Assembly: GCF_900102815.1 (NCBI RefSeq)
Contig: NZ_FNGF01000001.1
Span: forward strand, 1-64,000
DNA: 64,000 nt
Origin: Glycomyces sambucus
GTDB lineage: Bacteria; Actinomycetota; Actinomycetes; Mycobacteriales; Micromonosporaceae
Direction: 5' to 3'
Below, one piece after another: positions 8,816-17,520 of this stretch. The notes under the pieces are model-generated. The model was not told the DNA's origin, made no database searches, and worked only from the letters and a program-made list of their open reading frames with translations. Position 1 is the stretch's first letter. Every line of letters begins with the position of its first letter. A program made the translations under genes and the position numbers.

Positions 8816-8974
8816 GGTGCCCAGATCCCCCGCCGCTCAGGTGCGAACAACCGGTTCGCTCCAACGTATCGCTGTCAGTGATGGGTACCCGGTTGCGGCA
8901 GCGCGTATCCGCACGGGCATTGCCGCACCGCGCTCCGTGCGGCGATCAGGCGCGCCGGGAACGGCTTGGCGGCC

Positions 8975-9793
8975 CTATTTCGTTGCGGTGAGCATGCGTT
9001 CGCGCAGTTCGTCCAGGGTCTGCTTGAGCAGGCGGGAGACGTGCATCTGCGACAGGCCGACCGCCTCGCCGATCTGCGCCTGGGTCTGCTCCTCGAAGAA
9101 CCGCAGCGCCAGAATCCGCTGCTCCCGCTCGGGCAGCTGCTGCAGGAGCGGCGCCAGGGCCTCGATGTCGTCGACCAGACCCAGCGCCAGATCCTCAGCG
9201 CCCAGCGTCTCGGCGAGCACCCCCGCCCCGGTGCCGGTGTGCGCGGGCTCGTCCAACGACACCGAACGGAACGCCTGGCGCGCTTCGAGCCCTTCGGCGA
9301 CCTCCGCCTCGGACACGTCCAGATACTCGGCCAGTTCCGCCCCGGTCGCGGGGTGGCCGAGGGTCTGGGCGAGGTCGGCGGTGGCGTTGTTGATCGCGAT
9401 CCGCAACTCCTGCAACCGGCGCGGGACGCGCATCGGCCAGGCGGTGTCGCGGAAATGGCGCCGCACCTCACCCATGATGGTCGGCACGGCGTAGGCCAGG
9501 AACTCCTTGCCGAAGGCCGGATCGAAGCGGTCGACGGCATGGATCAGGCCGACCGTGGCGACCTGGATGAGGTCGTCGGTCGCGATCCCCTTGCGCGAGT
9601 ATCGGTACGCGATGTGCTCGGCCAGCGGCAGATGGCCGCAGATGAGCCGGTCGCGGACCGTCTGCCGGTCCGGATCGGACTCGGGCATCGCGGCCAACCG
9701 CTCGAAGAGCGGACGGAACTCGCCGTACTCGTCGCGAGCGCGGGCCGGTCGATGGACGGATTGCTCGGTACGTGCGTCGTGCTCGGGTGCCAT
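8975..9793 (-). CDS. SigB/SigF-family RNA polymerase sigma factor
   Basis: A 272-residue group 3 sigma factor. Region 2 (about 50-125) contains HIAYRYSRKGIATDDLIQVATVGLIHAVDRFDP; region 3 (about 135-190) and region 4 (about 215-270, with LPEREQRILALRFFEEQTQAQIG and MHVSRLLKQTLDELR) follow. The frame is open for another 170 codons upstream, but family alignment supports the ATG at 9793. These factors control general stress or sporulation genes; the promoter before the catalase and the one before 36290 match their consensus. No anti-sigma partner (RsbW-like) is adjacent. Confidence 0.9.
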   Translation of the reverse strand: MAPEHDARTEQSVHRPARARDEYGEFRPLFERLAAMPESDPDRQTVRDRLICGHLPLAEHIAYRYSRKGIATDDLIQVATVGLIHAVDRFDPAFGKEFLAYAVPTIMGEVRRHFRDTAWPMRVPRRLQELRIAINNATADLAQTLGHPATGAELAEYLDVSEAEVAEGLEARQAFRSVSLDEPAHTGTGAGVLAETLGAEDLALGLVDDIEALAPLLQQLPEREQRILALRFFEEQTQAQIGEAVGLSQMHVSRLLKQTLDELRERMLTATK

Positions 9794-10271
9794 GGCAGGC
9801 CACCGCCTCGCGGTCCTCTGGCGCGTCAGACCGGTACGAGACCGGTCTCGGATCGACCAGGTGAGCGTGCGCCCGGGCTGGGACCGGCAGACCGTGCCCC
9901 CCTCTGCGGTGAGCGTGCGCCCCGGGCGGTTTGAGGACCGCCGTCTCCGGCATCGGCGTGGGCCACTCGGACCGTTCTCTTCCTGCTCCGGGTCCTTCAC
10001 CTCAAGGAAGACCCTGCACATCGAACGAGCGGCTCCATCGATACCCCCACCGTAACCCCGATCCCCGCAGAAGTCGCCCTGGTGACCGTTCCGGGCTTTT
10101 CCAAACTCAGACACCATGCCAGATCCGACCCAGAGCGTCCTTGCACTACTGCGCTGGGTGCGAATCGGAGAACGGTTGCGGACCCTCACGCCGGGTACCT
10201 GGGACGAGACACGGCGGCCGGACTCGGCCACTGAACTTGCCGAAAGCCTGGAATCGGAGGACGCGACGAGG
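9794..10271. other. Gene-free upstream region between divergent genes
   Basis: This 478-base stretch lies between the sigma factor (minus) and the iron-containing redox enzyme (plus). Long open frames run through it on both strands, but they have no domain content and reflect high GC. Control regions for both genes must lie here; I see no clear consensus promoter. Confidence 0.5.
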
Positions 10272-11369
10272 ATGAAGGCCCACACAGCACTCGACCGAGC
10301 GGGCATTGAGCAGGTCCGAGCCGCGGTCGCACCCGTGCGGTCGCGCGGCCCGTTGAGCGACGCCCTCTGCTCGATCCTGTCGCGGCCGGGCCCGAGGCCG
10401 GTTCCTTCGCAGTCGATCGGGCATCTGCCCGAGGCGGCGAGGGAAGCGCTGGCGTCGAGCGGAAGTGTGATCGAGGACGAGGACCTCCAGTTGTCGCTGT
10501 TCCTGCTGTACGGATCGGCTTACGGGTCGCTGCGGTGGATCGACGCCTCATGGGAGTGGCACCCGGACCTGATCGCCACCCGCGGGCTGCTGGAGCAGGC
10601 GTTCGAGGCGCACATGCGATCAGCGGTCAGCGTCGCGGACCCACCGCGGGCATCGCGCGAAGCGGTCGCGGCCTGGCTGTTCACCGCGACCGCCCCCGGC
10701 CCGGGACCGAGCCTGGCGCGGTTCGTCGCCAAGCGGGCGTCACTCGAACAGGCGCGGGAGTTCCTGATCCAGCGCAGCATCTACACCCTCCGCGAGGCCG
10801 ACCCGCACTCGTGGGCGATCCCGCGGCTGACCGGCCGGTCGAAGGCCGCGCTGGTCGAGATCCAGTCGGACGAGTACGGCGGCGGCGATCCGGCGCGGGT
10901 GCACGCGGCCATCTTCGCGCGGACGATGCGCGGCGCCGGACTCGACGACCGCTACGGCGCCTACGTGGACGACGTCCCCGCCCTCACGCTCGCCTCGCAG
11001 AACATGATGTCGATGTTCGGCCTCAACCGGCGGCTGCGGGGCGCGATCGTCGGACACCTCGCGGCGTTCGAGATGACCTCCTCGCTGCCGAACCGGCTCT
11101 ATGGCGACGGGTTCCGCAGGCTCGGCTTCGGCCCCGAGGTCACCGCCTACTTCGACGAGCACGTCGAAGCCGACGCCGTCCACGAGCAGATAGCGGCCCG
11201 CGACCTCGCCGGCGCCCTCGCCGAGGACGAGCCCGCCCTCCTCGACGACATCCTCTTCGGTGCCCTCGCCTGCCTGCGCATGGACGCATGGGTCGGCGAC
11301 CGCTTCCTCGACGCCTGGCAGAACGGCCGGACCACCCTCAGGCGGGCCCGCACACGGGGAGGCGAATGA
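10272..11369 (+). CDS. Iron-containing redox enzyme family protein
   Basis: A 365-residue protein of the heme-oxygenase-like diiron group. Diagnostic segments are EIQSDEYGGG, the FEMTSSLPNRLYGDG helix, and the late YFDEHVEADAVHEQ block; the carboxylate and histidine residues in these are expected metal ligands. The frame opens at 10116, but the ATG at 10272 has GGAGG and GAGG upstream and begins where family similarity begins. It overlaps the downstream CDGSH gene by ATGA, a recurrent pairing in actinobacteria, so the two likely act together in an oxygen- and iron-dependent oxidation. The substrate is unknown. Confidence 0.8.
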   Translation: MKAHTALDRAGIEQVRAAVAPVRSRGPLSDALCSILSRPGPRPVPSQSIGHLPEAAREALASSGSVIEDEDLQLSLFLLYGSAYGSLRWIDASWEWHPDLIATRGLLEQAFEAHMRSAVSVADPPRASREAVAAWLFTATAPGPGPSLARFVAKRASLEQAREFLIQRSIYTLREADPHSWAIPRLTGRSKAALVEIQSDEYGGGDPARVHAAIFARTMRGAGLDDRYGAYVDDVPALTLASQNMMSMFGLNRRLRGAIVGHLAAFEMTSSLPNRLYGDGFRRLGFGPEVTAYFDEHVEADAVHEQIAARDLAGALAEDEPALLDDILFGALACLRMDAWVGDRFLDAWQNGRTTLRRARTRGGE

Positions 11370-11584
11370 TGCGCGACGACGACCCCGTGACCTTCACCGC
11401 GTGCCCGGACGGTCCGCTCATCGTCCGCGGGCCCGCGACGTTCATCGACGAGGACGGCAACCCGATCGACCAGCCCCGGCGCGCGGTCGCGCTCTGCCGC
11501 TGCGGCGGATCAGCGATCAAGCCCTGGTGCGACGGCACCCACAAGGTCACCGGGTTCACCACCGGTCAGAGCGATCGCGATTGA
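11366..11584 (+). CDS. CDGSH iron-sulfur protein
   Basis: A 72-residue protein with a perfect CDGSH motif near its C-terminus (CRCGGSAIKPWCDGTH), which binds a 2Fe-2S cluster through three cysteines and one histidine. The N-terminal half has the ITFTACPDGPLIVRGP-like strand typical of single-motif bacterial members. The start overlaps the upstream stop by 4 bases (ATGA); a second in-frame ATG follows at once. It is probably the electron carrier for the redox enzyme encoded by the same transcript. Confidence 0.92.
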   Translation: MMRDDDPVTFTACPDGPLIVRGPATFIDEDGNPIDQPRRAVALCRCGGSAIKPWCDGTHKVTGFTTGQSDRD

Positions 11585-11667
11585 CCCGACGGGTACGGCT
11601 CGCCCTCGGCCGGTTCGGGGCGCCGGAAGGTCCAGGAACGCCGTGATCCATCGAGTCGCCATGCGCG

Positions 11668-13188
11668 TCAGACCGATTCGTCGCGGAGCGGGGTGGTCGC
11701 CGGTCCTTGGAGGACGGTGCCGTCGGTGTCGAAGCGGGAGCCGTGGCACGGGCACTCCCAGGTGCGCTCGGCATCGTTGAAACCGACGACGCACCCCATG
11801 TGGGTGCAGGTGGCCGACCGGGTGTGGAGGTCGCCGTCGTCGTCGCGGTAGACCGCGCGCAGGCGCCCCTCGACGCGGATCACCGCGCCCTGCCCGGGTT
11901 CGAGCTCGTCGGGCGAGTGCGCGGGCGCGTGGCCGATGCGGTCGCCGACGAGGTGCTTGACGGCGGTCTTGGAGTTCGCGGCGATCGGGCCGGCCTCCTT
12001 GACCGGATGGAACCGCGCGGGGTCGAACAGGGCCGCCCACGGTGGCGGCGCGTCCGTGACGAGACCGGTGATCAGCCGTGCGGCGACGACGCCGTTGGTC
12101 ATGCCCCAGCCGCCGAACCCGCAGGCCACGTACAGACCGTCGCCTCCGGGCATCCGCCCGATGTAGGGGACGCGGTCGGGCGTCGTGTTGTCCTGGGCGG
12201 CCCACCGGTACGCGATGTCCCTGGTGCCGAAGCGGTTCGCGGTCCAGGCGGCGAGCTTCCCCAGTTGCCTTCCGGCGCCGGGGTCGCCGGGGGTGAAGGC
12301 GGCGCCGGTGACGAGCAGCAGCCGCTCCCCCGCGCCGTAAGGGGCGGTGCGGACCGAGCGGGTGTCCTGCTCGGTCGTGACGTACATGCCGCCCGGGTCG
12401 GCCCCCGCGGGGATCGGCGCGGCCACCACGAACTCGCGCTTCGGCGTCAGGCGCGGGAAGAGGCGGACGCGGTTCACGATCGGGAAGTGCGTGGCGATCA
12501 CGGCCTCGCGGCATAGGACGGCGGCGCCGGACTCGACGGTGAGCCGCTGGCGGTCGCCTTCGGACTCGACGTCCACGACACGGGAGTGCTCGAAGATCCG
12601 CCCGCCACGGGCGATGAAGTCCGCGGCCAGCGCGAGCAGGTAGCGGCGCGGGTGGAACTGCGCCTGGTACTCGACGCGGACGGCACCGGCCACGTCGAAC
12701 GGCAGCCCGGTGTCGGTGGTGAAGGACGCCTCGAGTCCGGCCTCACGGGCGGCCTCGGCCTCCGCCTTGAGCCCTGCCACGGCCTCATCGGACTGGGCGT
12801 AGGCGAATGCGGGGCGCATCTCGAAGTCGCAGTCGGCGCCGAGTTCGTCGGCCGTGGCGGCGACACGCGCGATCGCCTCGGACTGCGCCGTGGCGTAGTC
12901 GCGGGCCGCGTCGATACCGAAGGCGTCCTTCAGATGCGCGTAGATCGACCCGTGCTGGGCGGTGAGCTTCGCGGTGGTGTTGCCGGTGACGCCCTCGGCG
13001 ATCCGAACGGCCTCCACCAGTACCACCGACAGGCCCGCGACCGCGAGCTCACGGGCCGCGGACAGGCCCGCGATCCCGCCGCCGACGACGGCCACGTCGG
13101 CCTCGGCGTCGGATCGCAAGCGCGGGTACTCCGGGCCAGGCGCCGTGGCCGTCCAATAGGAGGCGAGATCGTGACGGGTTGCGTTCAT
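11668..13188 (-). CDS. FAD-dependent oxidoreductase with C-terminal Rieske domain
   Basis: A 506-residue fusion. The N-terminal DAO-type FAD domain starts with the dinucleotide motif VGGGIAGLSAA (35-45) and covers about 400 residues; the last 75 residues form a Rieske 2Fe-2S domain with CTHMGC and CPCHGSRF. Such fusions occur widely in actinobacteria as soluble amine/amino acid-type oxidoreductases of unknown substrate. The ATG at 13188 is chosen because the dinucleotide motif then lies at the usual distance; the frame is open farther upstream without domain content. It converges with the CDGSH gene. A hairpin separates it from the next gene upstream. Confidence 0.9.
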   Translation of the reverse strand: MNATRHDLASYWTATAPGPEYPRLRSDAEADVAVVGGGIAGLSAARELAVAGLSVVLVEAVRIAEGVTGNTTAKLTAQHGSIYAHLKDAFGIDAARDYATAQSEAIARVAATADELGADCDFEMRPAFAYAQSDEAVAGLKAEAEAAREAGLEASFTTDTGLPFDVAGAVRVEYQAQFHPRRYLLALAADFIARGGRIFEHSRVVDVESEGDRQRLTVESGAAVLCREAVIATHFPIVNRVRLFPRLTPKREFVVAAPIPAGADPGGMYVTTEQDTRSVRTAPYGAGERLLLVTGAAFTPGDPGAGRQLGKLAAWTANRFGTRDIAYRWAAQDNTTPDRVPYIGRMPGGDGLYVACGFGGWGMTNGVVAARLITGLVTDAPPPWAALFDPARFHPVKEAGPIAANSKTAVKHLVGDRIGHAPAHSPDELEPGQGAVIRVEGRLRAVYRDDDGDLHTRSATCTHMGCVVGFNDAERTWECPCHGSRFDTDGTVLQGPATTPLRDESV

Positions 13189-13295
13189 GGCCACCGAGTA
13201 CCCGGCCCGGCCCTCCGCACTCACTGGCCGCGTGCTTCCAACGGGCGCAGGCCGCGGGCCGGAAGGGCGCCGAGGAGGGCGAGGCGCTCCTCGCC

Positions 13296-13355
13296 GGGCG
13301 CTTGACCGGCGTACACGGCAGCGCCCGCAGTCCCGGTGTGGAGGCTGCGGGCGCT
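13296..13355. repeat. Dispersed hairpin repeat, copy B
   Basis: A second copy of the element at 8243-8306; about 50 bases are nearly identical. The hairpin arms (13320-13330 and 13345-13355) are perfectly complementary over 11 bp with a 14-base loop. It lies just after the DUF6766 gene and before the FAD-Rieske gene, both on the minus strand, and so probably terminates the DUF6766 operon. Confidence 0.7.
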
Positions 13356-13361
13356 CCTCGC

Positions 13362-14036
13362 TCACCCGGAGGTCTCGGTCGTGTCGTGGGACTCGCCCAC
13401 GGGCTTGGACTCGGGTGAGCCGCGCTGGCGCAGGTAGACGCTGATGACGGCGATCGAGCCGATCGCCAGGAACTCGGACTGCCAGTTCTGGAGGGTGCGG
13501 TTCCAGAAGTCGGCGCTGCCGACGTAGCCGAGCCACGTGAGCGGGTCTTGGAGCTGGGCGAGCCGTTCGGCATTGTTGGCGCTGCGGCCGGCGATCGACT
13601 GCGCGAGCCAGGACAGGCCGAACAGGACGCCCATGACGGCGCCGAGGGATCGCGAGAACACGGCGGTGCGCCAGCCGCCCGCCCGCGCCCAGGCGGGCGA
13701 GTCCGCGGTGGCGAACCGCCCGACCTTCTGCTCCCGATCGGGCTCGGTTCCGGTCTCCTCGACCCGCTTCGACTCGGGTGAGCCGCGCTGCACGAGCCAG
13801 ACCGTGGCGAACACGTACAGGAAGAATTGGAGGTACTCCGACTGCCAGTTCTCGGCGACGTCCACGGCGAAGTCGCTCGACGTCACGTACTGCACCAAGG
13901 TCACCTGCGCACCGGCGTCGGCGAGCTGCCGGTCGTTGTAGGCCGCCTGCCCGGCGAACGCCTGACCGATCAGGGCGGCGAGGAACAGCAGCCCGAAGCC
14001 GATGCTCAGGCCGTTGTCGCGCAGTGCTCGCTTCAT
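13362..14036 (-). CDS. DUF6766-type four-helix membrane protein
   Basis: A 224-residue membrane protein made of two similar halves. Each half has two hydrophobic helices, a QNWQSE/ENWQSEY motif and ends in a QRGSPESK loop (near residues 75 and 205), so it looks like an internal duplication of an about 90-residue unit. It resembles the DUF6766 family of actinobacteria; function is unknown. The ATG at 14036 has AGGAGAGGA upstream. It is the last gene of a tight cluster: lipoprotein, 28-residue peptide, then this gene 8 bases later. Confidence 0.75.
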   Translation of the reverse strand: MKRALRDNGLSIGFGLLFLAALIGQAFAGQAAYNDRQLADAGAQVTLVQYVTSSDFAVDVAENWQSEYLQFFLYVFATVWLVQRGSPESKRVEETGTEPDREQKVGRFATADSPAWARAGGWRTAVFSRSLGAVMGVLFGLSWLAQSIAGRSANNAERLAQLQDPLTWLGYVGSADFWNRTLQNWQSEFLAIGSIAVISVYLRQRGSPESKPVGESHDTTETSG

Positions 14037-14044
14037 TCCTCTCC

Positions 14045-14131
14045 TCACAGCCGCAGCAGACCGACGACGATGAGGTAGGCGAGCCCGATGAGCGTGAACG
14101 CCAGGTACGCGGTGAACATCGTGCGCTTCAC
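14045..14131 (-). CDS. 28-residue single-helix membrane peptide
   Basis: A very short gene easily missed. A GTG start at 14131 overlaps the stop of the lipoprotein gene (GTGA), with GAGGTGGG upstream, and the stop is 8 bases before the DUF6766 start. The product is a basic N-terminus (VKRT) followed by one hydrophobic helix of about 20 residues ending LLRL. The overlap, ribosome site and spacing between two real genes support it. It may be a small subunit or regulator of the DUF6766 protein; that is inference. Confidence 0.6.
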   Translation of the reverse strand: MKRTMFTAYLAFTLIGLAYLIVVGLLRL

Positions 14132-14529
14132 GCGCCCACCTCGCACTCGTAGGGCCGCTCGCCCTGCGGGCGGCATCCGGCGGCCACGACCTTCCAGCCG
14201 TCCTCGAATTCGGCGAGGAACAGGACGTCGTCGCGAGTGCGCACCTGCGCCCTGTCGCTCCACACGTCCACCGCGCTCGGGGCCGCGTCGGGCAGGCCGA
14301 GCGCGCCGATCGCCTCCTCGCAGGGCGCGCCTTCCGACGCGGCCAGGCCCTGGGCGGTCTCGGTCGCGAGCGCCGCGCAGGCGGCCGCGCCGTCGCCCTC
14401 CCGCAGCGCCGACACGAACGCCTCCGCAGCGGCCGCGGCGGCGTCCCCGCGCTGCCCTGCACCGCACCCGGCGACCGCTCCACCGCAGACCGCCAGCGCG
14501 CAGGCCAAACCGCCCCATCGACGCATCAC
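14128..14529 (-). CDS. Small secreted lipoprotein
   Basis: A 133-residue protein with a short basic start (MMRRW), a hydrophobic stretch and a lipobox (AVAGC, Cys at about 22), followed by an alanine-rich linker. The rest (about 35-130) contains EAFVSALREGDGAAACAAL and ends in WKVVAAGCRP, the pattern of a small NTF2-like/SnoaL-type fold seen in many actinobacterial lipoproteins. Four cysteines outside the lipobox could form disulfides. It is coupled to the downstream 28-residue peptide by a GTGA overlap. Its role is unknown. Confidence 0.7.
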   Translation of the reverse strand: MMRRWGGLACALAVCGGAVAGCGAGQRGDAAAAAAEAFVSALREGDGAAACAALATETAQGLAASEGAPCEEAIGALGLPDAAPSAVDVWSDRAQVRTRDDVLFLAEFEDGWKVVAAGCRPQGERPYECEVGA

Positions 14530-14583
14530 CGCTTCATCCTCGCTTCCCAGGTCTCCTCCGGCATGGCGAACGCACCGAAAACG

Positions 14584-15204
14584 TCACTTCCGGGGCGGGT
14601 AAGGGTCGTGCTTGAGGACGCGGGCGAGGTGGGCGGCGTTGGCCGCGAGCGCCTTGTTCGTTGCGGCGACGGCCTCGGGGATCTCGTCGAGGTCGTTGTA
14701 GTCCTTGGGCTTCATCGCCTCGGAGTTCCAGTAGGTGCAGCCCTGGGCCGGGACGGTGAAGCCGATGTCGTCGAGCGCCTGGAAGCAGTCGGCGACGATC
14801 TTGTGCGCGCCGTCCTCGTTGCCGACCACGGCCACCGCGGCGACCTTCCCGTACATCGACGGCCGGCCCTCGTCGTCGGTCTCGGAGAGCTCGGCGTCGA
14901 GGCGTTCGAGCACTCGCTGCGCGATGCTGGAGGGGTGGCCGAGCCAGGTCGGGGTGGACAGCAGCAGGATGTCCGCCTCCAAGACCCGTGCGCGGATTGC
15001 CGGCCACTGGTCGCCGTCGCCCATGTCCGTCTCGACGCCGGGCCGGACGTCGAAGTCGACGACCCGGATCGAGTCGCCGCCGACGCCGTGGCCGCGCAGC
15101 TCGCCGAGGACCTGGCTTGCGATCAGGTCACTGCTGGACGGCGCGGGCGAGGGCTTGAGCGTGCAGGTGAGCGCGAGCGCCTTCAATTCGTGATGCATGG
15201 GCAT
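14584..15204 (-). CDS. Flavodoxin-family FMN-dependent NAD(P)H oxidoreductase
   Basis: A 206-residue protein of the flavodoxin-like fold. It begins with a beta strand and a serine-rich phosphate loop (CTLKPSPAPSSSD, about 14-26), then ADILLLSTPTWLGHPSS (about 80-96), the usual segment over the flavin ring, and VVGNEDGAHK. This matches the NADPH-dependent FMN reductase / WrbA-like group. Two ATG codons (15204 and 15198) are possible starts. It lies 54 bases upstream of the lipoprotein gene on the same strand and may be cotranscribed with it. Confidence 0.82.
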   Translation of the reverse strand: MPMHHELKALALTCTLKPSPAPSSSDLIASQVLGELRGHGVGGDSIRVVDFDVRPGVETDMGDGDQWPAIRARVLEADILLLSTPTWLGHPSSIAQRVLERLDAELSETDDEGRPSMYGKVAAVAVVGNEDGAHKIVADCFQALDDIGFTVPAQGCTYWNSEAMKPKDYNDLDEIPEAVAATNKALAANAAHLARVLKHDPYPPRK

Positions 15205-15299
15205 GCGTTACCCGGAAATGCCGGCATCATTCGGACAGGACTCGATGCCGGACTGCGAGCGGATGGGTGAAGCGGGGCCCGCCGGGGTACGAGCCGACC

Positions 15300-16415
15300 A
15301 TGGTGCGGTTTTCGGTGCGCGGCGGCTTGGAGCGGGATCTGCGCGGGGCGTGGGGTTTCGCGCGCGACGTCCCCCGCCGCGGATCGTGGGCCCAGGAGAC
15401 GGCGGTCCAGGCGCTGAAGGCCGGGATCGCGGCCGTGCTCGCCTGGTTCCTCGCCGCGCACGTCCTGCACCTCCCCCAGCCCTACCTGGCACCGTGGGTC
15501 GCGCTGTGCATGGTGCGCCCGACGGTGCACTGGTCGGTGCTGACCGGGCTGCGCCAGGTCGCCGCCGTGGTCCTCGGCGTCCTCATCGCGGTCGCCGCGG
15601 TCGCCCTCATGCCCGGCAAGGAGCTCGCGCTCGCTGTAGCGGTGCCTGTGGCCTTTCTCGCGAGCACCTGGCCGCGCCTGGACGACCAGGGTCTCAACGT
15701 GCCCTTCACCGCACTGTTCATGGTCGCGCTCGACACCGTGGAGGGACCGTTCGTGCTGTACCGCCTCACCGAGACCGTCCTGGGCGCAGGGGTCGGGATG
15801 GGCGTCAACCTGCTGCTGGCGCCCCCGTTCCGGGTCCTGACCGTCGCGGCCCGCGCGCGCCGCAACGCAAGGGACGCGGCTGCACTGCTGCGCGACCTCG
15901 CCGCACGGCTTCGCGAGACCGAAGCCGGCGCCGTGGACTGGTCGGCGCGAGCGCGACGGTTGGAAGACGACGTCGCCGCGACCGGGGAGGCGCTCCAGCA
16001 CGCTCGCGACGGCCTGCGGCTCAATCCGCGCAAGGGCGAAGCCCGCGTGCAGGATTCGGTGTCCGACGACGCGGAGGCGCTGGATCTCGTCCGGCGGATC
16101 GCCCGTGCCACGCGCGCCCTCGCCGACCTCGTCGAGGACACCCGCAGCGACCGGATGCCGGACCTCTCGCTCGACCCCGGATTCCGGCCCGCGTGCGCTG
16201 ACGTGCTCGACGCCGCGGCCGACGCCACCGAGCGGCGCATCACCGCGCTGCTCTCGCGCGAGGACGACCCGGGCGATGACGGCACCGACCTGACCGCGGC
16301 GCTGGACGTGCTGGAGCGCCGGGCCGACCCCGACTGCGACGACCGCCCCGAGACCGAGACGCAGGGCGCCCTGCTGATGGCCATGCGCCGACTCGTCCTC
16401 GCGATCACCCGCTGA
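15300..16415 (+). CDS. FUSC-family (aromatic acid exporter-like) membrane protein
   Basis: A 371-residue protein. Five or six hydrophobic helices occupy about residues 35-180 (ALKAGIAAVLAWFLAAHVL, QVAAVVLGVLIAVAAVAL, LALAVAVPVAFLA, VPFTALFMVALDTV, GAGVGMGVNLLLAPP), matching the FUSC/ArAE N-terminal membrane half. The remaining 190 residues are charged, helical and cytoplasmic. I favour ATG 15300; an in-frame GTG at 15267 is an alternative. Family members export aromatic acids or similar compounds; the substrate here is unknown. It is divergent from the flavodoxin gene and convergent with the SDR gene. Confidence 0.82.
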   Translation: MVRFSVRGGLERDLRGAWGFARDVPRRGSWAQETAVQALKAGIAAVLAWFLAAHVLHLPQPYLAPWVALCMVRPTVHWSVLTGLRQVAAVVLGVLIAVAAVALMPGKELALAVAVPVAFLASTWPRLDDQGLNVPFTALFMVALDTVEGPFVLYRLTETVLGAGVGMGVNLLLAPPFRVLTVAARARRNARDAAALLRDLAARLRETEAGAVDWSARARRLEDDVAATGEALQHARDGLRLNPRKGEARVQDSVSDDAEALDLVRRIARATRALADLVEDTRSDRMPDLSLDPGFRPACADVLDAAADATERRITALLSREDDPGDDGTDLTAALDVLERRADPDCDDRPETETQGALLMAMRRLVLAITR

Positions 16416-16431
16416 GCCCGCGTACCAGCCC

Positions 16432-17277
16432 CTATCCGGGCATGGTCTCGCCGCCGAGCGGGGCGAGCACTTCGCCGCTGTAGAACGAGGACAGGCGGTT
16501 CGACGCGAAGAACACGTACGAGGGCGCGATCTCGTCGGGATCGGCGGCCCGGCCCATCGGCGTGTGCTCGCCGAACTTCGCCACGTGCTCCTCGGGGAGC
16601 GTGGAGGGGATGAGCGGCGTCCACACCGGTCCGGGCGCGACGCAGTTGACGCGGATGCCGCGCTCGGCGAGCGCCTGCGCCATCGAGTAGGTCCAGGCGA
16701 TGACCGCGCCCTTGGTCGCGGAGTAGTCGATGAGGGTCTTGTTGCCGCGCAGGCCGTTCACCGACGCGGTGTTGACGATCGAGTCGCCGTCGCCCAGGTG
16801 CGCGAGCGCCGCCGCGGTCACCCGGAAGTAGCTGGTCACGTTCACCTCGAAGGTCCGCAGCCACTGCGCGTCGGTGATCTCCTCGGGCCGCTCGACCGGG
16901 GTCTGGGTCGCGATGTTGTTGACCAGCAGGTCGATGCCGCCCAGCGCTTCGACCGTCCCGTCGACGGCCTTCTGGCACTGCTCGGCCGACCCGAGGTCGC
17001 CCGGGAGCAGCGCGCACTTGCGGTCCTCGGCCTCGACCAGCTCGGCCGTGCGCCGGGCGTCGTCGTCCTCGGAGAGGTACGCGATCGCCACGTCGGCGCC
17101 CTCCTTCGCGAACGCGACCGCGACGGCCCGCCCGATACCGGAGTCCCCGCCGGTGATGAGCGCCTTGCGGCCCGCGAGGAGGCCGCTGCCCTCGTAGCCC
17201 TCCATCGCGTCGCGCGGCCGCGGCCGCATCTCGTCGGTCCGTCCGGGCGGCTCCTGCCGCTGCTCGGGCTTGCCCAT
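16432..17277 (-). CDS. SDR-family oxidoreductase, general-stress type
   Basis: A 281-residue short-chain dehydrogenase. The cofactor motif is TGGDSGIGRA (about 43-52), followed by NNIATQ, the catalytic serine block (VNTASVNG) and YSATK. The 35-residue proline- and charge-rich N-terminal extension (EQRQEPPGRTDEMRPRP) is typical of the YdaD/YhxC-like stress-induced group. The ATG at 17277 has GGAGGGGG upstream. It converges with the FUSC gene with only 16 bases between the stops. Confidence 0.88.
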   Translation of the reverse strand: MGKPEQRQEPPGRTDEMRPRPRDAMEGYEGSGLLAGRKALITGGDSGIGRAVAVAFAKEGADVAIAYLSEDDDARRTAELVEAEDRKCALLPGDLGSAEQCQKAVDGTVEALGGIDLLVNNIATQTPVERPEEITDAQWLRTFEVNVTSYFRVTAAALAHLGDGDSIVNTASVNGLRGNKTLIDYSATKGAVIAWTYSMAQALAERGIRVNCVAPGPVWTPLIPSTLPEEHVAKFGEHTPMGRAADPDEIAPSYVFFASNRLSSFYSGEVLAPLGGETMPG

Positions 17278-17367
17278 CGCACCGTCCCCCTCCGTCGCCT
17301 GCGGCCCCTCGCGGGGCCTTGTGGCCGGCGGGTACCCGCGCCTGGTGGGCGTACTCATTGCGGGACG

Positions 17368-17390
17368 GGGCGCCTCCGCCGGAGGCGCCC
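17368..17390 (-). terminator. GC hairpin after the alpha/beta hydrolase gene
   Basis: A near-perfect palindrome of GGGCGCCTC and GAGGCGCCC around a short centre, 130 bases past the hydrolase stop and before the SDR start. It is suitable as a terminator for the minus-strand hydrolase; an operator role is also possible. Confidence 0.4.
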
Positions 17391-17520
17391 TGTTGCCGGT
17401 GCTCGGCGGACCCGGTCGTAAACCACGGCGATGGCGCCGAGTTCGCAGCGCTTCTGGCTCACCAGTCTCCATTGGCTCGCCGGGAAGGGCCGGTCGAACA
17501 GGCGCCCGGGCGGCGCGGCC

